The notes beneath the pieces are model-generated. The model was not told the DNA's origin. It did not search any database and was given only the letters and a program-made list of their open reading frames with translations. A program made the translations under genes and the position numbers. Below are positions 23,801-33,115 of a stretch of 64,000 nt of DNA, piece after piece (within the stretch, counting starts at the first letter, position 1; every line of letters begins with the position of its first letter). The DNA lies in contig JAFRZW010000002.1 in NCBI GenBank assembly GCA_017442365.1, forward strand, positions 62,001 through 126,000, read 5' to 3'. This DNA comes from Rikenellaceae bacterium. GTDB taxonomy: Bacteria; Bacteroidota; Bacteroidia; Bacteroidales; Rikenellaceae.

Positions 23801-26017
23801 TCAATTATTCACTCGATAGGCACGCTGAACGCCGCGAATACGCAAAATGCTGTGGATCAGCATATCGACTACATTCGTGCTCGGCACCTCGACATTGATC
23901 AAACCCGATAGCGTGCCTCCGCCCGACGAGAGGTTCATCGAACGGATATTGAGCTTCAAATCGCGGTTGATGACCTCCGTAATGCGATTGACCATACCCG
24001 TCGTGTCATCCGCAACGATCTTGATCGAGGCGCGGAATGCTCCGCCCTGCACCTGCTCGCGCCAACGTGCCTCCATAATGCGATAGGGGTAGTTTTCGCG
24101 CAGACGTGCGGCATTGGGGCAGTCGGTGCGGTGGATTGTGATACCCGCGTTGATCGTTACGAAACCGAACACTTCGTCGCCCATAATCGGGTTGCAGCAC
24201 TTGGCCAACTTATAGTCGATCTTGCTGATACGGTCGTCGATCACAAGCGCATCACCCGAAGGTCGCGTGTTGTAGATTTTGGTCGTATCGAGCTTGGCGG
24301 CGTCGATCGCGGCAGCCGTCGTGCGACGTTGCTCGTCAGCCTCGCCACTCAGGTGGCGCGTGATGATCTCCTTGATCTGCGCGAAGTCGATCTTCTCGTT
24401 CAAAATTCGGTTGTAAAGCTCTGTTCCCGTTCTGATCTTCAACGCCTTACACAGATAGACCACCGCGTCGTCGATGGCGATGTTCATCTTCCAATTCTTC
24501 AACTTTCGCTCCAACTCCTCGCGTCCCAGACGTGCCTGTCGAGCCTGCTCCTCGCGCAGGAACTGACGGATTTTGTTGCGGGCCTTGGTGGTTGTTACGA
24601 CATTGAGCCAATCCGACTTGGGGGTCTGATTCTTCTGCGTGAGGATCTCGACGATGTCGCCATTGCGCAGCACCTCGCGGATCGAAACATTGCGGTGATT
24701 GACCTTTGCGCCGGCGCAGGTGCAACCCACATTCGAGTGGATATCGAACGCAAAATCGAGCACCGTCGCACCCTCGGGCAGCTTGCGCAGGTCGCCCTTG
24801 GGCGTGAAGACAAAGATCTCACCCGTGGCGGGCTTGGCGTCGAAACGCTGCACCAGCGAGTGGGTCGTGGTCTCCATCAACTCGCGCAGACGACCGAGCC
24901 ACTGCTCGCTGGTCTGTGCGCCCTGATTGACACCCTTGTAACGCCAGTGGGCGGCAATGCCTCGCTCGGCCACTTCGTCCATTCGCTCGGAGCGGATCTG
25001 CACCTCGACCCAACGTCCCTCCTTGGTTACAACCGTAGTATGCAGTGATTCGTAACCGTTTGATTTCGGGATAGATATCCAATCGCGCATACGTTCGGGA
25101 TTGGGCGTATAGAAGTCCGTAACCACCGAGTAAATGTTCCAACAGAGGGTCTTTTCGATCTCGCGCGGGCAATCGACGATGATACGCAGCGCGAAGATAT
25201 CGAACACCTCCTCGAACGGAATGTGGCTCTTGCGCATCTTGGTCCAGATCGAGAAGATCGACTTGGTGCGGCTCTTGATATGGTACTCGTACCCCATCTT
25301 GTCGAGCTTCGGGATAATCGGTTCGAGGAATCGTGCGATCAACTGCTGACGCTCCTGCGAGGTCTCCTCCAATTTCGACAGAATGTGCTGATAGTCATCG
25401 GGTTCGAGATAGCTGAGCGAGATATCCTCCAACTCGCTCTTGATGGCATAAAGACCCAACTTGTGAGCAATCTGAGCGTAGATATTCAGACTCTCCCAAC
25501 TCTTCTTGTGATGTTTCGAGGCGGGAAAAATCGACAGCGAACGCATCACTTCGAGGCGGTCGGCCAACTTGATCAGAATCACACGCGGATCGGTCGAATA
25601 CGAAACGATCAGGTCGCGGAAATTGTCGGCCTGCTCTTTAGCGACTTTGGTTTTGACGTCCGAGATATTCGCCAGCGCGCGTGTGATATCAACCACGTAA
25701 TCGCCAAACTGTGAGCGTATTTCGGCTGTTACGCGCTCCAACTCTTCGGGGCTATGCTTTGCTGCCAGGCGCACCACATCGTGCAAAATGGTTGCGACGG
25801 TCGAGTTGCGACCAAGACCGATCTCCGAGATGACTATCTCGGCCGTATGTACCGCGTGGTCCAGCAATGGTGAGCCATCGTAGCGGGTGAGGCCGTCCAT
25901 AGCGCTGTCGGCATATTCGAGTGCCTCATCGACACATCTCTGTGTCGTGGGCGAAAAATTCGATCGAACCAAGTCGAGCAGACGTGCGTAACGCTGCTCA
26001 CGAATCAAAGTCTCCAT
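23801..26017 (-). CDS. relA: RelA/SpoT family (p)ppGpp synthetase, hydrolase site degenerate
   Basis: The 738-residue protein has the long RSH layout: N-terminal HD-like domain (about 1-200), synthetase domain (about 225-360, with GYESLHTTV and EVQIR), TGS (about 390-455, beginning EIFVFTPKGDL), a helical/zinc-finger-like part and a C-terminal ACT domain. In the HD domain the catalytic HDxxED reads HDVVRL, and the DRLHN motif reads DRLEV, so hydrolysis of (p)ppGpp is probably lost while synthesis residues look intact. It should act as the ribosome-linked synthetase during starvation, with a second RSH elsewhere as hydrolase. It is monocistronic; the 136 bp to the left hold a C/T-rich stretch only. 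Confidence 0.9.
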   Translation of the reverse strand: METLIREQRYARLLDLVRSNFSPTTQRCVDEALEYADSAMDGLTRYDGSPLLDHAVHTAEIVISEIGLGRNSTVATILHDVVRLAAKHSPEELERVTAEIRSQFGDYVVDITRALANISDVKTKVAKEQADNFRDLIVSYSTDPRVILIKLADRLEVMRSLSIFPASKHHKKSWESLNIYAQIAHKLGLYAIKSELEDISLSYLEPDDYQHILSKLEETSQERQQLIARFLEPIIPKLDKMGYEYHIKSRTKSIFSIWTKMRKSHIPFEEVFDIFALRIIVDCPREIEKTLCWNIYSVVTDFYTPNPERMRDWISIPKSNGYESLHTTVVTKEGRWVEVQIRSERMDEVAERGIAAHWRYKGVNQGAQTSEQWLGRLRELMETTTHSLVQRFDAKPATGEIFVFTPKGDLRKLPEGATVLDFAFDIHSNVGCTCAGAKVNHRNVSIREVLRNGDIVEILTQKNQTPKSDWLNVVTTTKARNKIRQFLREEQARQARLGREELERKLKNWKMNIAIDDAVVYLCKALKIRTGTELYNRILNEKIDFAQIKEIITRHLSGEADEQRRTTAAAIDAAKLDTTKIYNTRPSGDALVIDDRISKIDYKLAKCCNPIMGDEVFGFVTINAGITIHRTDCPNAARLRENYPYRIMEARWREQVQGGAFRASIKIVADDTTGMVNRITEVINRDLKLNIRSMNLSSGGGTLSGLINVEVPSTNVVDMLIHSILRIRGVQRAYRVNN

Positions 26018-26161
26018 AACTTTTAACGTGCTTAAAGCAAACTACGGCACAAGGTACGAAATAAATTTTACAATTCACAATTAATTTGTCGAAACTCCCA
26101 CAATTCCCCGATCTTCCCGCGCCGTCGATGGATTTTGGCGGATTGAGTATTAGTAGCAAAG

Positions 26162-26190
26162 AAAAAGCCGCACCCCTCGTGGAGCGCGAC
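26162..26190 (-). terminator. Probable terminator of tdk
   Basis: On the minus strand GTCGC and CTCC pair with GGGG and GCGGC, followed by CTTTTTC. The stem has mismatches. It lies 29 bp beyond the tdk stop codon. Confidence 0.5.
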
Positions 26191-26218
26191 CTGATCTGTA
26201 TGCACCAACGATAGAGTT

Positions 26219-26788
26219 CTACTTCTCCTTGCTGAGTTCGCGGAAGCAGTGGCGACAAATGGGCTCGTAAGTATCTTTCTCACCGAGCATTACGAGTTTT
26301 TCGTCGGCAGTGAGGCGATGCGAGTGATGCGCCAGATTGCCACATCGAACGCAGATTGCGTGCACCTTCGTTACATACTCGGCCGTCGCCATCAGTGCGG
26401 GCATCGGACCAAACGGCACACCGCGGTAGTCCATATCCAGACCCGCCACAATCACACGCACACCATTGTCGGCCAGCTGGCGACACACATCGACCAGATT
26501 CTGATCGAAGAACTGTGCTTCGTCGATTCCCACCACATCGACATCGGCCGCCATAAGCAGTATGTTGCCCGACGAATCGACTGGTGTTGAGCGAATTGCG
26601 TTGCTGTCGTGCGACACCACGTCCTCGTCCGAATAGCGCACGTCGATCTTGGGTTTGAAGATCTCGACGCGCTGATTAGCGAACTTAGCACGTTTGAGGC
26701 GACGGATCAACTCCTCGGTCTTGCCCGAAAACATCGATCCACAGATCACCTCGATATAGCCTTTGCGGCTGGCATTTTCCAAAAACAT
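26219..26788 (-). CDS. tdk: Thymidine kinase
   Basis: The 189-residue enzyme phosphorylates thymidine to dTMP. Walker A is [17 protein letters not shown] at about residues 17-33, followed by DEAQFF and the lasso/zinc region with CVRCG and CRHC, the four Cys typical of type II bacterial kinases. Length and motif order match TK1-like enzymes. The promoter TTG-N20-TAATTTTG lies 46 bp upstream. Confidence 0.95.
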   Translation of the reverse strand: MFLENASRKGYIEVICGSMFSGKTEELIRRLKRAKFANQRVEIFKPKIDVRYSDEDVVSHDSNAIRSTPVDSSGNILLMAADVDVVGIDEAQFFDQNLVDVCRQLADNGVRVIVAGLDMDYRGVPFGPMPALMATAEYVTKVHAICVRCGNLAHHSHRLTADEKLVMLGEKDTYEPICRHCFRELSKEK

Positions 26789-26833
26789 AGGTGGTTATAC
26801 TTTTTTAATTATTATCATATCCGGAACTCTTTG

Positions 26834-26864
26834 CAAAATTACCACAAAAATTTGGGTCGTGCAA
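26834..26864 (-). promoter_or_regulatory. Promoter of tdk
   Basis: Minus-strand TTG (26862-26864), 20-bp gap, TAATTTTG (26834-26841): full consensus match. It is divergent from the PIG-L promoter. Confidence 0.7.
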
Positions 26865-26877
26865 TAGTCAAGAGCTC

Positions 26878-26908
26878 TTTGAACTCTTGAAAATATTTGG
26901 TACATTTG
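26878..26908 (+). promoter_or_regulatory. Promoter of the PIG-L deacetylase gene
   Basis: TTTG (26878-26881), 19-bp gap, TACATTTG (26901-26908): full consensus match, 31 bp before the ATG. Confidence 0.7.
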
Positions 26909-26939
26909 TCAGAACAAAATAACCTGAAATCTAAGACCT

Positions 26940-27713
26940 ATGAACCGACGCGAAATGTTGAAGGCGAGCGGAACGCTTCTTGCCGGAATGACACTCTTTG
27001 GACCGCAGGCACTTGCTGCTGCACCGACCGAAAATCCCACCGACCGAAAATCCTCGAAATCGGCCTCAAAACGCAAGGCGCTTGTGATTGGTGCCCACCC
27101 CGACGATCCTGAGAATGTGGGCGGTACGATGCTCTTGTTGCGCGAAGCGGGTTGGGACGTTGCGGCGGTCTATATGACTCGTGGTGAGGGCGGTATCAAG
27201 GGTAAGACGGGCGACGAGGCGGCTGCCATTCGTACCGAGGAGGCGATCGAGGCGTGCAAGATTCTCGACGTGCGACCGATATTTATGACCCAAATCGATG
27301 GCAATACCGAGATCAACAAGGAGCGTTATGCCGAGATGCGCGAGGTGATTGCAGCCGAGCAACCCGATCTGGTGATCACCCATTGGCCCATCGACGGCCA
27401 CCCCGACCATCGTGTCTGCTCGTTGTTGGTCTATGATGCGTGGCGCAGGTTGGGTTACAATTTCGAATTATACTATTTCGAGACTATGACTGGCACGCAA
27501 ACACAGTATTTCCAACCGACCGATTATGTTGATATTTCGCGTGTTGCCGAGCGTAAGCATAAGGCCTATTTTGCGCACGTGAGCCAAAATACGACCAAGT
27601 CTTTTGCGCGATATCACGACCGTGTGGAGCGGTTCCGCGGGCTCGAATTTCGTTGCGAGCGTGCCGAGGCATTCGTCCATCTGCGCCGCGATACGAGCGA
27701 CATAGAGTTTTGA
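26940..27713 (+). CDS. Exported PIG-L (LmbE-like) family deacetylase
   Basis: The 257-residue protein begins MNRREMLKASGTLLAG, a twin-arginine-like signal peptide that suggests export of a folded metalloprotein. The catalytic zinc motif AHPDDPE is at about residues 49-55 and the second His motif WPIDGHPDH at about 146-154. Family members remove N-acetyl groups from sugars such as GlcNAc-PI or bacillithiol precursors. With a signal peptide, a glycan-directed periplasmic role is plausible but unproven. The gene converges on folC with a 17-bp gap. Confidence 0.85.
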   Translation: MNRREMLKASGTLLAGMTLFGPQALAAAPTENPTDRKSSKSASKRKALVIGAHPDDPENVGGTMLLLREAGWDVAAVYMTRGEGGIKGKTGDEAAAIRTEEAIEACKILDVRPIFMTQIDGNTEINKERYAEMREVIAAEQPDLVITHWPIDGHPDHRVCSLLVYDAWRRLGYNFELYYFETMTGTQTQYFQPTDYVDISRVAERKHKAYFAHVSQNTTKSFARYHDRVERFRGLEFRCERAEAFVHLRRDTSDIEF

Positions 27714-27730
27714 ATAGGTTAATACCTCTC

Positions 27731-29020
27731 TCAGATAATTTCGGCGACGGTGAATGTACTGCCGCCGATAAAGATTGCGTCGTCCTCGGTGGCTAACGTG
27801 CGGGCGTGGGCAACCGCCTCGCGCACTCCGCGTATAACCTCGCCTTGCAATCCGAACTCCGACGCTCGGTGAGCCAACTCCTCAGCGTCCAATGCGCGCG
27901 CCACCGACGCCTGCGTGAAGATGTAGTGCGCCTCGCGGGGCAAGAGGGGAAGAACCGCCCCGAGATCCTTCTCGCGCACAACGCCCAAAACTATGTATAA
28001 TTGTTTGCAATTCAATCGTTTGAGTTGCTCACTCACGTATCGCAGGCCGTGCGCGTTATGTCCCGTATCGCACACCACCGTCGGGCGTTCGCCGAGCCTC
28101 TGCCAGCGTCCTTGCAGTCCTGTCGTAGCGGCTGCGTCGCGGCAACCCTCGATCAGTGCGCGGGTCGAAATCGACACCTGCGTACGACGGTGCAGCACCT
28201 CCAACGCTCCGAGCGCGGTGATGATGTTGCGACGCTGATACTCGCCCCCCAGATCGAGGTCGAGCTGGTACTCGCGTTCGTCCCCCACGCGACGTACGCA
28301 GAAACGACTTCCGCCCTCGTTGCACTCGCCCGAAACAAGTTCGAAAAGATCCTCAGCGAAGTAGAGATTCGCCCCAACCTCGCGTGCCGCACGCTCAAAA
28401 ACCGAGTCGGTCGCCGCGTCGTGTTCGCCAATGATGACGGGCACTTCGGGCTTGATGATACCCGCTTTCTCGGCAGCAATTTTGACCACCGTCGAGCCAA
28501 GTAAGTCGGTGTGGTCCAGACCGATATTGGTAATGACCGAGGCGATTGGCGTGATGATATTCGTGGCGTCGAGGCGACCTCCCAAACCCGTTTCGATCAC
28601 CGCAACCTCGACCCCCTCGCGGCTAAAATGTTCGAAGGCCATTGCGGCAGTCATCTCGAAGAACGACAGCCCGATACGCTCCATTGCCGAGCGGTGTGCC
28701 TCGACAAATTCGACCACCTCGCGCTCCGAAATATGCACTCCATCGACACGGATTCGCTCGCGGAAATCGTGCAGGTGGGGCGAGGTGAAGAGTCCCGTGC
28801 GGAATCCTGCCGCCTGCAACACCGCCGCGATGATGTGCGAGGTCGAGCCCTTGCCGTTCGTGCCCGCGACGTGGATCGTGGCGTAGTGGCGGTGCGGACG
28901 ACCGAGGTAGGTCATAAAGCCCTCGATACGCTCCAAGCCGGGTTTATAGGCGTCGCTCCCCGCGTCCTGAAACGAACGCAGCGACGAGTAGAGATAGTCG
29001 AGTGTTTGGGCGTAGTTCAT
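27731..29020 (-). CDS. folC: Bifunctional folylpolyglutamate/dihydrofolate synthase
   Basis: The 429-residue Mur-ligase-like enzyme shows the P-loop GTNGKGSTSHI at about residues 53-63, the TSPHLHDFRERI segment, and the C-terminal CDTGHNAHG motif. It adds glutamate to dihydropteroate and to folates. It is the downstream partner of lnt on the minus strand with a 13-bp gap. A folK gene lies elsewhere in the window (60009-60527). Confidence 0.95.
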   Translation of the reverse strand: MNYAQTLDYLYSSLRSFQDAGSDAYKPGLERIEGFMTYLGRPHRHYATIHVAGTNGKGSTSHIIAAVLQAAGFRTGLFTSPHLHDFRERIRVDGVHISEREVVEFVEAHRSAMERIGLSFFEMTAAMAFEHFSREGVEVAVIETGLGGRLDATNIITPIASVITNIGLDHTDLLGSTVVKIAAEKAGIIKPEVPVIIGEHDAATDSVFERAAREVGANLYFAEDLFELVSGECNEGGSRFCVRRVGDEREYQLDLDLGGEYQRRNIITALGALEVLHRRTQVSISTRALIEGCRDAAATTGLQGRWQRLGERPTVVCDTGHNAHGLRYVSEQLKRLNCKQLYIVLGVVREKDLGAVLPLLPREAHYIFTQASVARALDAEELAHRASEFGLQGEVIRGVREAVAHARTLATEDDAIFIGGSTFTVAEII

Positions 29021-29033
29021 CGTTGGCGGGGGG

Positions 29034-30617
29034 TTAATTTACGAGGTGGTTGCGACGTCGAATGCGATACGCAACGTAGTATAACGCACAGAGTAACAGC
29101 AAGTAACAACTAAGTCGGGCGATGTAGTCGCCATAGCGCGTGTAGAGCGTCAGTCGGCTCTCGACGGGCACTTCGGCTGTGAGCACGCCACGCTCGTCCC
29201 ACCCTATCGACGAGATCACACGACCGCGCGGATCGATGAATCCCGAGATACCCGTGTTGGCACTTCGAGCCACGCTGCGGCGGGTTTCGATGGCGCGCAG
29301 ACGCGAGTAGGAGAAGTGTTGGCGGTGGCCGTTTGTTTCGCCCCACCAGCCGTCGTTGGTGATCACCGACATCACCTTTGCGCCTCGGCGCACGAAGTCG
29401 GCATAGAACTCGCCATAGACTGATTCATAGCATATTGCGACGCCAATAGGCACCTCGTCCGAGCCGAAAACCGTAGGTTCGGGGTCGGTTCCGAGCTGTC
29501 CCGACGAGCCGCCAAGCTCGACAATCAAACCCGAAATAAACGACATCAGTCGCGGATAGGGCACCTTCTCGGCACCCACGACCAACTTGATCTTATGGCG
29601 TACGTCAAACTCGCCCTGCGGAGCAAATTCAAGAGCCGTATTATAGACATCGTAACGCATCGAGCCACGCACACGGGCAGTCGCCGACGCGGGCACTCCG
29701 AGGGGGTACAGGCGTAACGTACTTGCGCCCGTAATCACCGATCCCTCAGGCAGATGCGACTCCTGCACCGAGCGAATATTCTGAATTGCCGCAGCCGACC
29801 AATCGTTCTCCCAGATGGCGCTATTTGCACCCAGAGCGGTCTCGGGCAGCAACACATAGCGACTATCCGAGGGGCACTGCTCGATCAGCGCACGGAAAAT
29901 CGAATCCTGCACCTCGTCGGGCAGGTCATATTTTTGATCTATGGGGAAACACGAGAAGTTGGGTTGCACGACGCTGATCTTCACTCGCTCGTCGTTCTCG
30001 TCGTAGCCGAACCACACGATGAGCGACACCACGATAGGCACCACCGTCGCCACTAAGCCCGCCACCGCCCGACGCACCGAGCGCTGACGTAAAGCCTCGA
30101 AAAAGAGCAGGTTACAAACGAGCACCCACAGCGAACCGCCATACGTGCCCGTCCATTCGTACCACTGCACCGCCCACACCTCGTTGGCAAAACCGTTGCC
30201 TAACGTGAGCCACGGGAATGAGGCCTCGGTGGTCAGGTAGAAGTACTCCAATGCGATCCACGCCCCGACCAGCGTGCAGTAGGCCAGCGATCGTGGTGCG
30301 CGTTTGGAAACGTAGTGGTACAACATCACCGCCACGGTGGGCAACGTAGCCGTAACCAACAGTGCTGCCACCGCCCCTGCGGGGGTCGAATTCCATATCC
30401 ACCAACACGTTATGATGGCCCACGCCAGCATTGTGATCCACGTCCAGCCGACCATTCGCCAGAACGATCGACGCGAAGCGTCGTAGCTCTCCGAGATCGT
30501 CAAAATCGGTACCAAAGCAACCAAAAGCGTCAGCCCCGTCGCACGCAGCCAACCCGAAGAGAGGAGCAGAACCGCCAGAGCGACCAATAAAATTCTATTT
30601 CGAAGTAAGTTTTGCAT
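29034..30617 (-). CDS. lnt: Apolipoprotein N-acyltransferase
   Basis: The 527-residue protein has about six N-terminal membrane helices (residues 1-205), a nitrilase-like periplasmic domain (about 220-490) and a last helix. The catalytic triad is visible as Glu in LPETAL, Lys in HKIKLVVGAE and Cys in AICYES. Lnt adds the third acyl chain to lipoproteins before Lol export; several lipoproteins and a LolE-like permease occur in this window. It is divergent from the LysE-type gene. Confidence 0.93.
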   Translation of the reverse strand: MQNLLRNRILLVALAVLLLSSGWLRATGLTLLVALVPILTISESYDASRRSFWRMVGWTWITMLAWAIITCWWIWNSTPAGAVAALLVTATLPTVAVMLYHYVSKRAPRSLAYCTLVGAWIALEYFYLTTEASFPWLTLGNGFANEVWAVQWYEWTGTYGGSLWVLVCNLLFFEALRQRSVRRAVAGLVATVVPIVVSLIVWFGYDENDERVKISVVQPNFSCFPIDQKYDLPDEVQDSIFRALIEQCPSDSRYVLLPETALGANSAIWENDWSAAAIQNIRSVQESHLPEGSVITGASTLRLYPLGVPASATARVRGSMRYDVYNTALEFAPQGEFDVRHKIKLVVGAEKVPYPRLMSFISGLIVELGGSSGQLGTDPEPTVFGSDEVPIGVAICYESVYGEFYADFVRRGAKVMSVITNDGWWGETNGHRQHFSYSRLRAIETRRSVARSANTGISGFIDPRGRVISSIGWDERGVLTAEVPVESRLTLYTRYGDYIARLSCYLLLLCALYYVAYRIRRRNHLVN

Positions 30618-30639
30618 TGTTTTCCTGCGATTTTATCTG

Positions 30640-30647
30640 CAAAGATA
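30640..30647 (-). promoter_or_regulatory. -7 box upstream of lnt
   Basis: TATCTTTG on the minus strand, 23 bp before the lnt ATG; exact match to TAnnTTTG, -33 element unclear. Confidence 0.5.
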
Positions 30648-30659
30648 GAAGATATTTAC

Positions 30660-30667
30660 TATTTTTG
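30660..30667 (+). promoter_or_regulatory. -7 box upstream of the LysE-type gene
   Basis: TATTTTTG on the plus strand, 54 bp before the ATG at 30722; exact match to TAnnTTTG, -33 element unclear. Confidence 0.45.
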
Positions 30668-30721
30668 CACTTTATAACGTATTTAGATTTTACAAACATA
30701 GCGAAATTTGAAAGAGGAACT

Positions 30722-31375
30722 ATGTGGTATGATATGATTTTTCGAGGTATGCTTGTCGGTTTGGCATCGTCAATTACGGTCGGGCCGGTGGCGGTGCTCT
30801 GCATTCAGCGCACGTTGAGCAAGTCGCGCCAATCGGGTCTGGCGTCGGGCTTTGGCGTGGCGTGTGCCGATACGTTGATGGCTACCGTGGCCTATTTCTG
30901 CTACTCGTTGTTGCAGTCGTGGCTCGACCAGTATGCTCTGTTTATGCGAGTGGCGTGCGGCATTATGATCGTGGCGGTGGGAGTCTATATCTTCCTCCAA
31001 AACCCCGTAACGCAGATTCGTCGCAATCGCGCGGGCAAGAGCGACCTGTGGCAGGATTTTGTCTCGATGTTCGGCTTTACGCTGGCTAATATGTTGATGA
31101 TCATACCCTATATCTTCGTCTTCTTCGGAATGTTCAGCATCGAAACTACCGAAACCGTGTCGATGAACTCCGTGCTGCTCGGCGCGTTGCATCTGCTCGG
31201 ATTCTTCGGTGGTGCGGTCTGCTGGTGGTTCTGCCTGACCAGCATCATCAGCCTGTTCCGAAATCGCTTCCGCCCCCGCCACCTGCTCTGGATCAACCGC
31301 ATTGCCGGTTGCCTGATCGGTGCGCTGGGTGCTTACACAATCATCTCAACATTTATTGAAGTTTTCGTGCTATGA
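30722..31375 (+). CDS. LysE family amino-acid exporter-like membrane protein
   Basis: The start is set at the ATG at 30722 (MWYDMIFRGMLVG), preceded by GAAAGAGGA; the longer frame upstream overlaps the promoter region. The 217-residue product has about six hydrophobic segments and the LysE motif GLASSITVGPVAVLCIQRTL at the N-terminus, with GFGVACADTLMATVAYF following. LysE/RhtB proteins export amino acids or their derivatives; the substrate cannot be told. The stop overlaps the cmk start (ATGA). Confidence 0.82.
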   Translation: MWYDMIFRGMLVGLASSITVGPVAVLCIQRTLSKSRQSGLASGFGVACADTLMATVAYFCYSLLQSWLDQYALFMRVACGIMIVAVGVYIFLQNPVTQIRRNRAGKSDLWQDFVSMFGFTLANMLMIIPYIFVFFGMFSIETTETVSMNSVLLGALHLLGFFGGAVCWWFCLTSIISLFRNRFRPRHLLWINRIAGCLIGALGAYTIISTFIEVFVL

Positions 31376-32082
31376 CTCTGAACAACAAAAATACACGCCG
31401 CCGTTTGACGATTGCTGTCGATGGCTTTTCGTCGTGTGGCAAGAGCACCTTCGCAAAGGCTTTGGCCGCTCGCTTTGGTTATATCTTCGTCGATACAGGC
31501 GCAATGTACCGTGCCGTAACCCTCTTTGCACTCGAAAATGGAGCTATCCGTTCGGGTATCCTCGATGAGGAGATGCTCATTGCGTTGCTGCCCAAGATCG
31601 ACATCGCATTCCGTTTCAACCCCGCCCGTGGTGCCAGCGACATCTATGTCAATGGCGATCTGGTCGAGGGTAAGATCCGCACTATCGAGGTGAGCAACTG
31701 CGTCAGCCGCGTCAGCTCGATCGGTGAGGTGCGCGAGAAGTTGGTGGCAATGCAGCAGCAGATGGGACGCAACAAGGGTATCGTGATGGACGGTCGTGAT
31801 ATCGGTACGGTGGTCTTCCCCAATGCCGAGATCAAGATCTTTATGACGGCCGAAGTGTCGGTGCGTGCCAAGCGTCGTTACGACGAGCTGACCGCCAAGG
31901 GTGAGCAAGTGTCGCTCGCGGAGATCGAGGAGAATGTTCGTTCGCGCGACATCGCCGATCAGAATCGCGCCATCAGCCCTCTGCGCAAGGCCGACGATGC
32001 GGTGGTGCTCGACAATAGCTATATGTCGATCGACGACCAGATGGTGTGGTTCGACGAGAAGTTTGGCGAGCTGTTTGAGTAG
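31372..32082 (+). CDS. cmk: Cytidylate kinase
   Basis: The 236-residue NMP kinase has the P-loop GFSSCGKSTFAKALAA at about residues 16-31, DTGAMYRAVTL and the GRDIGTVVFP motif near residue 142, all diagnostic for bacterial CMP kinase. It phosphorylates CMP/dCMP. It overlaps the LysE-type gene by 4 bp. A short heptanucleotide repeat follows the stop before ispH. Confidence 0.95.
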   Translation: MTLNNKNTRRRLTIAVDGFSSCGKSTFAKALAARFGYIFVDTGAMYRAVTLFALENGAIRSGILDEEMLIALLPKIDIAFRFNPARGASDIYVNGDLVEGKIRTIEVSNCVSRVSSIGEVREKLVAMQQQMGRNKGIVMDGRDIGTVVFPNAEIKIFMTAEVSVRAKRRYDELTAKGEQVSLAEIEENVRSRDIADQNRAISPLRKADDAVVLDNSYMSIDDQMVWFDEKFGELFE

Positions 32083-32091
32083 GCTTTGGCT

Positions 32092-32124
32092 AATTCAGAA
32101 TTCAAAATTCAAGATTCAAAATTG
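32092..32124 (+). repeat. Heptanucleotide ATTCAnn tandem repeat, locus B
   Basis: Four to five copies of ATTCAGA/ATTCAAA/ATTCAAG directly after the cmk stop codon, in gene sense. Confidence 0.8.
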
Positions 32125-32149
32125 GATTTGAGGGTTTGCATTTGGAAAA

Positions 32150-33034
32150 ATGAAGGTATTAATCGACGATAATTCGGGTTTTTGTTTCGGTGTGGTGCGC
32201 GCCATTTCGCGGGCTGAGGAGGCTCTGACGGAGGGCGGTACGGTCTATTCGTTGGGCGACATCGTGCATAATCGCGTTGAGGTGCAGCGCCTCGAAGAGC
32301 TTGGTTTGCAGACCGTTACGCACGACGATATGGAACATCTCGGCGGTCGTCGATTGTTCATTCGAGCTCACGGCGAGCCCCCGACGACCTACGCTCGTGC
32401 CGAGCAGTTGGCGATCGAGGTGATCGACGCGACGTGTCCCGTAGTGGCGGCATTGCAACGCAAAGTCAAGCGCGCCTACGATAAAATGCAGGAGATTGGT
32501 GGTCAGGTGGTTATACTTGGCAAGCACGGCCACGCCGAGGTGGTAGGTCTGACCGGGCAGGTCGAGGGTCGTGCCATTGTGGTCGAAAATGAGGCCGATT
32601 TGGAGGCGGTCGATTTCGCGCGTCCGATCTATTTCCTGTCGCAGACCACGCAGAGCCACGCGCTGTTTGAACACATCTTGGAGGTTATGCGTCAGCGGGC
32701 AGCCGATCCTACGCAGGTTGAGGCTGTCGATACGATCTGTGGGCAGGTGGCAGGGCGCGAGGAGCGACTCTCGGAGTTCGCGCGTTCGGTCGATCGAGTG
32801 ATCTTCGTTTGTGGTCGCAAGAGCTCGAATGGCAAGGTGCTGTTTGAGGTTTGCAAGCGTGCTAATCCACTGAGCTACAATATCGAGGAGGCGTCGGAGT
32901 TGCAGGCGGAGTGGCTCGCAGGTGCTTCGACCGTCGGCATTTGTGGTGCGACCTCGACCCCGAAATGGTTGATGCAACGTGTGGCGGACTATATTGAGGA
33001 TTCAAAATTCAAAATTCAAGATTCAAAATTATAG
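32150..33034 (+). CDS. ispH: 4-hydroxy-3-methylbut-2-enyl diphosphate reductase
   Basis: IspH is the last MEP-pathway enzyme, an iron-sulfur reductase yielding IPP and DMAPP. The three cluster cysteines are seen in SGFCFGVVRAI, DATCPVVAAL and DTICGQVAGRE; the HGHAEVVG and GATSTPKWLM segments are also present. The protein is 294 residues. Its last dozen residues (DSKFKIQDSKL region) are encoded by the heptanucleotide repeat and have no counterpart in the usual enzyme, which should end near VADYIE. It lies 67 bp after cmk. Confidence 0.95.
   Translation: MKVLIDDNSGFCFGVVRAISRAEEALTEGGTVYSLGDIVHNRVEVQRLEELGLQTVTHDDMEHLGGRRLFIRAHGEPPTTYARAEQLAIEVIDATCPVVAALQRKVKRAYDKMQEIGGQVVILGKHGHAEVVGLTGQVEGRAIVVENEADLEAVDFARPIYFLSQTTQSHALFEHILEVMRQRAADPTQVEAVDTICGQVAGREERLSEFARSVDRVIFVCGRKSSNGKVLFEVCKRANPLSYNIEEASELQAEWLAGASTVGICGATSTPKWLMQRVADYIEDSKFKIQDSKL
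32998..33031 (+). repeat. Heptanucleotide ATTCAnn tandem repeat, locus C, inside the 3' end of ispH
   Basis: Four full units (ATTCAAA, ATTCAAA, ATTCAAG, ATTCAAA) run up to the stop codon and are translated as the C-terminus of IspH. Confidence 0.85.
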
Positions 33035-33115
33035 TTTGACACAACAAGGAGAGAACAAGTAAAAAACAAATAAAGGCAAGGTCGTTAGTCTTGCAGTTTG
33101 AATTAAAATAAGAGT

